Shown here piece after piece: positions 22,335 through 29,800 of a DNA stretch of 64,000 nucleotides. Source of the DNA: Brachypterus glaber (Eukaryota > Arthropoda > Insecta > Coleoptera > Kateretidae). A program made the translations under genes and the position numbers. Numbering within the stretch: position 1 is the stretch's first letter; each line of letters starts with the position of its first letter. Location of the stretch: NCBI GenBank assembly GCA_958510825.1, contig OY294052.1, forward strand, positions 6,593,816-6,657,815, in the 5' to 3' direction. The notes beneath the pieces were generated by a model that was given only the letters and a program-made list of their open reading frames with translations, ran no database searches and was not told the DNA's origin.

Positions 22335-25300
22335 CTGAAATATACAGAAAAACATTCTGTGAAAATATATAATGCTTACATTCGATAGTATACTCCTTGC
22401 AGTTGCAAGTAATTTTGTCCTGGTGAAGTTTTAATTGAATTGTCAAAAAAAAAAATTACCAAAAGTCCAAAATTTTATATTTTTTAGGACATAAAAAACT
22501 ATTCTTTATTATATTCTGGTTATCTAAAGGGATACCTTTAACTTTTTACTTTCTCACGGAAAGCATTGTGATGGAAAAAGAAATCTTTTTTTTTTGTCAA
22601 AATCATCTTATTCTAGTCTAGGCACGCCTCTGGATAAGTTCAAAAAAATAAATTAACATAAACTTATTGCCTTATTAATACTAGTATACAGGCAAAAGCT
22701 CGTCGCTCTAGCTTAAAGGGTACCAGAGTTATTAATTAAAAACCTTATTTTTATTACAATTTTAAAGGGCCCTAGATCCCTTAGGGCTCATTTGCGGACC
22801 AACCTTTATAAGAACTTTTTATGATATTTTTGAATGCAAAGTCACCTCTTAAATTTTGGCAAGCCAGTTATTGATCACATAGCTCGATGCACAGAACACA
22901 AATAAAGCCGATCCATTAAATATACAGCCTGTTCCAGAACTCGCATACCGAAATTTAAGAGGTGATTCTACATCCAAAAATATGAAAAAAAGTTTCTATA
23001 AAGGTTGGTCCGGAAATGAGCCCTAAGGGAGCTACGGCCCTTCGAAGATGACGTATTGAATGGGGAACAAAAAAAAGCACCAATAAAATTTTAATGCTGC
23101 AGGGTGATTCTTCATTTAAAACTGAGCAAAAAAGTATTATACACCAAAACACCTAAATTTAATATTAAAGGAGTAATAGCCTTTTAAAAAGTAACGTTTT
23201 TGGTGGCACAAAATGTTACTTCCTCTTAATTGCATTTTTTTTTTGATAACGGTTGCTCCTACAGTGTTACAACTATATGATATTTTATATGTATTTTTAC
23301 TCTAGAAATCTATATTTTTTACAACAAATCCAAAAAACATACACATAGAAAAGTTTGGGGCAAAAATGTTTTAAGCCTCATATATTTTGTCCGTCTGGGC
23401 ACGCCTCTGGATAAATTAAAAAAATAAATTAACATAAACTTATTGCCCTTATTAATACTAGTATACATGCAAAAGCTCGCCGCTCTAGCTTAAACGGTAC
23501 CCGAGTTATTAATTAAAAACCTTATTTTTATTACAATTTTAAAGGGCCCTAGATCCCTTAGGGCTCATTTCCGGACCAACCTTTATAGGAACTTTTTTTA
23601 TATTTTTGGATTTAGAATCACCTCTTAAATTTTGGCCTGCCAGTTATGGGTCACCCTGTATTACTACAAATGCCTTGTGGGTGTGGCTAAATTTTGTGAA
23701 ATATGATTGGATATGGTCAAACAATAATTGGCTGAAATCACTCAACTTGATAGAAATAAATAATTAAATAAACTTAAGACGATATTATCTCTCCAAAAAT
23801 GTTTTTATTATCATTTATGTAATAATAATAAAAACATTTTTGGAGATATTTATGTAATAATAATAAAAACATTTTTGGAGAGATAATATCATCTTAAGCT
23901 TATTTAAAAACTACCTCCAATATGAGCAAGGATCATCAAAAATATAACTTTTTAAATATAACTTTTTGATAGAAATACATTAGTTTAAATGAGTCTAAAA
24001 TTATGCAACTCCCAGATCGGACAAACAGTTTCACACGCGCCAGAAAAAAATAATCGCTTCTAAAATAAATCTCTTATATCTCTGGCAGCGACTATACTTA
24101 CCTTTTGTTAATGCAACAGATCCGAAATAATTCACCTTCATTATTTCCATATCAACATCTGCTTTGGTATTTAAAACAGTACCTCTATGCGAGACACCAC
24201 CATTATTGATTAAAATATCAATATGTCCTGTTATAGCTAAAATTTTGTTTACGTCATTTTGCAGATTGTTGATTTCACATAAATCCAGTGGAATAATAAT
24301 TGGTGGATGCGCCTGCATCACAGGATGAGTTTGCAAAAGTTCATTACGAACTCTGTCCAGTTCTTGCCTTCTTCTGGCACATAACACCACCTGACACCCT
24401 TTTTTATAGAACTCGTGGGCCAGTGATTCTCCCAAACCAGAACTTGCACCAGTTATTACTACAATCTACAAATTTATTTCAAAAAATGACACAGTTTGAA
24501 AAATACAGAAAAAAATCATTAAAAAACAGGGCAAAAACAGGCAAAAGACGGAATTTTCTGTCTGAAAGAGGGTATTTACCGAGGGGTTTATTTATTTGAC
24601 AATCCTTGTACACATATCCAACAATCTTTTACAATCCTTGATAATTCCTTCTTTCACAATCATCTACAATCTTCAATAATCATATGAAATATTTAACAAT
24701 CTTCACTAAAAATTTTTACAATCTTTCACAATCTTTTTGACAATCTTTCACAATCTTTTTGACAATCTTTCACAATCTTTTTGACAATCTTTCACAATCT
24801 TTTTGACAATCTTTCACAATCTTTTTGACAATCTTTCACAATCCTTTGATTCTCACAACCCTTATACACGTTTTTTTCAATAAATAAACCACTCGGTATT
24901 TACCGGTAAAAACCAGGCCACAAATGCCTATAAGGTGGAAAAATTCAAATTTTGTACAATCTTTCACAATCTTTTTGACAATCTTTCACAATCCTTTGAT
25001 TCTCACAATCCTTGTTCACGTTTTTTTCAATAAATAAACCCCTCGGTATTTACCGGTAAAAACCAGGCCATAAGGTGGGAAAATTTAAGTGGTTTTTACC
25101 GCTATTTACCAGGGTTTAAACGTGGAAAAACATTGCCAGCCCTGTTAAAAAATGTAATTTGTTGGTGGAAAGTTTTTAATTTAATTTAAAGTAACGACAA
25201 AAAAAATTAAATGGATAACGCTTAAGGTTAACCTAATTAGCACCGCAACCGACTTTTTTTTCAATTCTGTTACAATTCTAATTTCTTATGTTTTTTAGAT

Positions 25301-26512
25301 AAAACTTAAGCCTTAGCGCCACTGACGATTTTTTTTTATGAACTCATGCTTCATTTTAATAATAAAAGTTTTAAAATTTAAAATTTTGCGAAAATTCACA
25401 AAAATTTTACGAATTTCATGCTTGTTTCTAATTTTTAATTAAATCAAAAAAAAAAACTAAGAAAGCTCTGGTGCCACAGGTGAAATTTTTTATAAATTTG
25501 GTCTATTTTAATTTTAAAACAGTTCTAAAATTTAAAGTTTTATAAATATTTTTTTTTACAAATTTCACACTTAGTTTAAAAATTTTTAACAAAAAAACCT
25601 AAGGTTAGGTTTCTTATAAAAAAGCCCCAGTGCAGTAGTTGAAAAATTTTGATATTAAAAGTTTTGCAATTTAACATGTTGGCTACCACCTGTAATCTTC
25701 TCTTTCTAACACATATAAAATCTAATATGGAAAAAATATTGAGTCACCAGTGACTCTTGTGGTAGCCAACATGTTAAAATTTCACAAAAATACAAGAAAG
25801 CTCTATCACCACAGGAAAAAAATTGTACAAATTTGAAGGTCCATGGCAACGCGTCCTGCAATATACATATACCTTTAAAAATGTGCATGAAGCTGAAGTT
25901 TGCAACGTTTTTTTGCAACAAACATTTAAATAGTATATTAAAGCACTTATTCCATAACACGTTTTTAGCTGCAAGCGGCTTGTTTTCTAAACTTGTACTC
26001 TTGCGCTAAAAACATGTTATGGAATAAGTGCTTTAATATACTATTTGAATTTTCAGTCAAGCTGCAATAGTTATTAAACCCTGCTGCATAACTTAATTAC
26101 AGAGAATTTACCATAAATATGTTTTATTTAAAATTTATCGTTCAAGTATTTGAAAAAAAAAATAGTTTATAACATTACATATGTAGTGGTTCTCCAAGCC
26201 TTTAACAGGGTTCCCAGGTATTGGATTTGTATAGATCATATGGGGCCATCCATTCAACTTACAGGAAGGATCCCTTCTGAAGGGTAAGGATTATACTGGG
26301 GTGTCAAAAATAGCACAAATTTCTGTTACGCAATTTGTAAATGCCCTTATGAATCAAAATAACTTTTAACTTACTTTTCCTATTAATTTATTACAATTCC
26401 TTTTGAAACAAACGGCTCTAAACACTTTGAAAACGATCCACGGAATAGTAATAGCCAAACTTAAAGATCCCACAAAGTTTAACGATTCGTACATTTTCTT
26501 GATTCCACTCAT
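21892..26512 (-). CDS. Short-chain dehydrogenase/reductase, DHRS7 group (3 exons)
   Basis: Join on the minus strand of 26512-26375, 24465-24102 and 22334-21892: 945 nt, 314 residues, uninterrupted. N-terminal hydrophobic segment (about residues 13-35, VGSLSLAITIPWIVF) suggests an ER membrane anchor. Classical SDR features follow: cofactor loop TGASSGLG (51-58), NNGG (133-136, usually NNAG), VN (157-158), Ser at 186, YSASK (Tyr199, Lys203), and SPGYIKT. Overall this matches the DHRS7/DHRS7B-like insect enzymes (Drosophila CG7601 type), NAD(P)H-dependent reductases of lipophilic carbonyls or alcohols; the substrate cannot be told. The gene is head-to-head with rumi. Both introns are full of MITEs. 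Confidence 0.93.
22621..22876 (-). mobile_element. CAGGGTGATCC MITE, partial copy
   Basis: Matches one end of the family (GGCACGCCTCTGGATAA through CCCTTAGGGCTCATT to AGCCAGTTATTGATCAC). The other half is missing; the complete neighbour follows at 22925. Confidence 0.65.
22925..23658 (-). mobile_element. CAGGGTGATCC MITE, complete copy in SDR intron 2
   Basis: Reverse orientation copy, CAGCCTGTTCCAGAAC to GGTCACCCTG, flanked by TA. Nearly identical to 29021-29753: both contain the very same 65-codon open frame, showing recent spread rather than a gene. Confidence 0.8.
23773..23899. repeat. Perfectly folding palindrome in SDR intron 2
   Basis: GATATTATCTCTCCAAAAAT and ATTTTTGGAGAGATAATATC form long arms; the right arm block (AATAATAATAAAAACATTTT) is present twice in tandem, with TTTATGT between. 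Confidence 0.8.
24102..24465 (-). CDS. SDR exon 2
   Basis: Acceptor TTTGTAG, donor AAAG|GTAAGT, phases 0 in and 1 out. Encodes IVVITGASSGLGESLAHEF, the cofactor-binding half, through NNGG and VNYFGSVALTK. Confidence 0.93.
24565..25080. repeat. ACAATC element with 22-bp minisatellite
   Basis: Bounded by GGTATTTACCGAGGGGTTTA and the inverse AAATAAACCACTCGGTATTT (24885-24905). Between 24712 and 24845 the unit CTTTCACAATCTTTTTGACA(AT) repeats in phase about six times. A second, shorter right end with the same boundary follows at 24955-25080. No spacers, so not a CRISPR array. Confidence 0.75.
25081..25884. other. SDR intron 1, degenerate repeat DNA
   Basis: Contains loosely repeated blocks around AGAAAGCTCTGGTGCCAC (25455), AAAAAGCCCCAGTGCAG (25620) and AAGAAAGCTCTATCACCAC (25795), probably decayed copies of the block seen at 9109 and 9966. 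GTGGTAGCCAACATGTTAAA also recurs inverted (25670-25780). No exon. Confidence 0.5.
25885..26056. mobile_element. Foldback MITE, shortened copy
   Basis: Same family as 9510-9734 (CATGAAGCTGAAGTTTGCAA, AGCACTTATTCCATAACA) but the right arm is cut before its end and the centre is shortened. Confidence 0.8.
26375..26512 (-). CDS. SDR exon 1
   Basis: ATG at 26512-26510 preceded by ATAACAAG; donor GGAAAA|GTAAGT in phase 0. Encodes 46 residues including the N-terminal membrane segment. Confidence 0.88.
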
Positions 26513-26744
26513 CTTGTTATGGGCTATTAATTTTAGAGTAAACATTTAATTTAACAAATAAGTTTTTTATCTCAACAATTTCATGATAAAAAAATAAACT
26601 TTGGTCTAACCAATTTTATTGACTTAGCTAAACGTCAAAATATTACATCGAATTTCCATTTGTTAAAAGGAGTTGATTTCTCATTTGTTCAAAAAAGGTG
26701 TCGTTCTTGACACCAGTACAACATAACCTCACTAAACATAGACA
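26513..26744. promoter_or_regulatory. Shared 232-bp promoter region of SDR and rumi
   Basis: Two start codons face away from each other across 232 bp, so core promoters and both 5' UTRs must lie here unless there are upstream exons. No TATA box in a convincing position; the sequence is AT-rich throughout. Confidence 0.6.
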
Positions 26745-26880
26745 ATGACATCTTTCAAAATTCTCAGTTTTTTCTTATTTATATGTTTTTCTAAGATTAT
26801 TTTGTGCATAGAAAATAAATCATGTTCAAAAAATAACAAAGAAAAATGCAAACATGATGTTGAGAATAAGTATTCCAAAG
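26745..26880 (+). CDS. rumi: rumi exon 1
   Basis: Signal peptide and the first mature residues; donor AAAG|GTATTC, phase 1, followed by a 59-nt intron. Confidence 0.9.
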
Positions 26881-29800
26881 GTATTCAGAAATTCCTATTT
26901 TTTATAAAAAATATATTATTGATTTTTTTATACTTTTAGAATCTAACACAAAATACGCGAAGTATTTAAAATTTTATAATGAGGCAAACCAAAATTATGT
27001 TCCTTGCGATAATAATAATTGTAACTGCTATACAGCTGCTATCAAAAATGATTTAGCTGCATTTAAATCGGGAATTTCTAAAGACATGATACAAAACATA
27101 AAATCTAAGTAAGAAAAACTTTTTTTATACCTAAGCTTCATAATTCTTTATTGATAAATATAAGCTTTTTCATTGATAAATAATTATTTTAGGGGTACAA
27201 AATATCAAATTATCAATCATACATTATATCGAGAAGAAAATTGTATGTTTCCTGCTAGATGTGCAGGAATCGAACACTTTCTTCAAGAATTGTTGCCAAA
27301 ACTTCCGGATATTGAGATGATTGTCAACACTAGAGATTGGCCCCAAATTACAAAACACTATGGTGTGTTTGGACCTGTATTTTCTTTTAGCAAAACACAG
27401 GAATACCATGATATTATGTATCCTGCTTGGGCTTTCTGGGAAGGAGGACCAGCTATAAGCTTATATCCAAGAGGAATAGGTAAGGAACTTCAGTGATGTA
27501 CTTGGCACAAAGATCAGACCATAAAACTTATCAGTTTAGCTATAATGGAGCTCTCTACAACTAGAATTATGAAACAAAAGACATCTACCCTATCTCTATC
27601 TTATTTGTGCTACACTTTCCAGCCAACCAAATGAATACTGTATTTGTTTTTCATACAACAAATACAGTATTTGTTTGGTTGGCCGGAAAGTGTAGCAGTG
27701 AGTGGCAAGAATGAACATAGCTAATGTGAATCTGTAGAATAAGATAATTCTACTAAAATTTAGATGGCGCCAGTAATTTCTTTAATAAAAATAATATAGT
27801 TACACTTTTTGCCCGGCCAAGTATTGTATTTGTTCAACAAAGAACAAATACAGAATTGGTTTGGTTTGGTGGAAGTGGGAGTGTCTGTATGTCTTCTATC
27901 TTTTTTGGGTAAAACTTTTGTCCCTGTCTAATCTAATGGGAGAAATCTCCATTAACTACTTTATTAACAAAAAAAATCCATCTTAAATGAGTGAGAGTCC
28001 TTTTTCATAAAAAAATAAATTTAATCATTGATTAGTATGATGTTTTTGATTTTATTTTCAATGGATATTGCTGTAAATAATTTTTTTACATTTTGGGGCC
28101 CCCCTACCCAAACCAGTATATTTTATTTATTTAGGTCGATGGGATAAGCACAGAGTAAAATTGGGACATCTGGGTAATGCTTCTTTATGGGAAGACAAAA
28201 TTCCAAAAGGATTTTTCAGAGGATCCCGAACCAGCAGTGAAAGGGATCCTCTAGTTCTTTTATCCAGAGAAAACCCAGAAATTATTGATGCCCAATACAC
28301 CAAAAATCAAGCATGGAAGTCTGATGCAGTAAGTGCTTTTAATACATACATTTGTTAAAAAAAAAATTTTTTAGTAAAATTTAGTACTTATATTGGATGT
28401 GCAGCATAAACCAGTTTCAGTTTAACTAAAACTAAAAAAAAAAAAATCAGTCTGAAAAAATTTGTACTTCAATCATTGTAAAGAGAAAAAATAATCTTTT
28501 TAATGATATCGACGAGCCATAGACGTAATTAAGCAAAAATTCTAGTAAAAACAAAACATGTCCTTTTCCAAGTTTATTTTTCGTGTAAAATTAAAAAAAT
28601 TCGTATTTTTCTACCAATGTTTAATCCAAAATGAATAGATTTAGTACGTTTTCAGATAAAGAAATCAAAATTTTATTTAAAAAATGACAAAAGTTGTCAA
28701 GATTTGACAAAAACTTAGGATAATTCACAGAATTTAATAGAGAATCCAAATATGTAAAAATATATACAGGATTTTCCATTTAAAAATAAAAAGTTGGGGT
28801 CGTTTTTGGTTAAACCGGAAGTAAAAAAAAAATACGTTAGATGACCTAATTCAAAATATAGTCTTATAGACACCCTATAAATTTTATTCCTTTATCTTTA
28901 AGAATAAAAAGTTATAGTGGCGAGCCACCTTTGAAAAACACCCGGTATAATGAATTTTAGGTATATACCTATATAGGGGCCCAATAAGATACTCAGGCTC
29001 TGCCTGTTCCTGACAATATACAGGGTGATCCATAAATGGCATGCCAAAATTTAAGAGGTGATTCTAGATCCAAAAATATAAAAAAAGTTCCTATAAAGGT
29101 TGGTCCGGAAATGAGCCCTAAGGGATCTAGGGCCCTTTAAAATTGTAATAAAAATAAGGTTTTTAATTAATAACTCGGGTACCGTTTAAGCTAGAGCGGC
29201 GAGCTTTTGCATGTATACTAGTATTAATAAGGGCAATAAGTTTATGTTAATTAATTTTTTTTAATTTATCCAGAGGCGTGCCCAGACGGACAAAATATAT
29301 GAGGCTTAAAACATTTTTGCCCCAAACTTTTCTATGTGTATGTTTTTTGGATTTGTTGTAAAAAATATAGATTTCTAGAGTAAAAATACATATAAAATAT
29401 TATATAGTGTAACACTGTAGGAGCAACCGTTATAAAAAAAAAATGCAATTAAGAGGAAGTAACATTTTGTGCCACCAAAAACGTTACTTTTTAAAAGGCT
29501 ATTACCCCTTTAATATTAAATTTAGGTGTTTTGGTGTATAATACTTTTTTGCTCAGTTTTAAATGAAGAATCACCCTGCAGCATTAAAATTTTATTGGTG
29601 CTTTTTTTTGTTCCCCATTCAATACGTCATCTTCGAAGGGCCGTAGCTCCCTTAGGGCTCATTTCCGGACCAACCTTTATAGAAACTTTTTTTCATATTT
29701 TTGGATGTAGAATCACCTCTTAAATTTCGGTACGCGAGTTCTGGAACAGGCTGTATTTTAAAATTTATAGCAAATAAGTCTCATATTATTAAAGTTATTA

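Noticed and set aside
22955..23152. 65-codon frame, identical to one at 29526-29723
   Set aside because: Both lie in copies of the same MITE; the identity reflects repeat identity, and no domain is recognisable.
24300..24599. 99-codon plus-strand frame
   Set aside because: Antisense to dehydrogenase exon 2.
24712..24845. Short regular repeats resembling a CRISPR array
   Set aside because: Units are contiguous with no unique spacers, and the context is eukaryotic.
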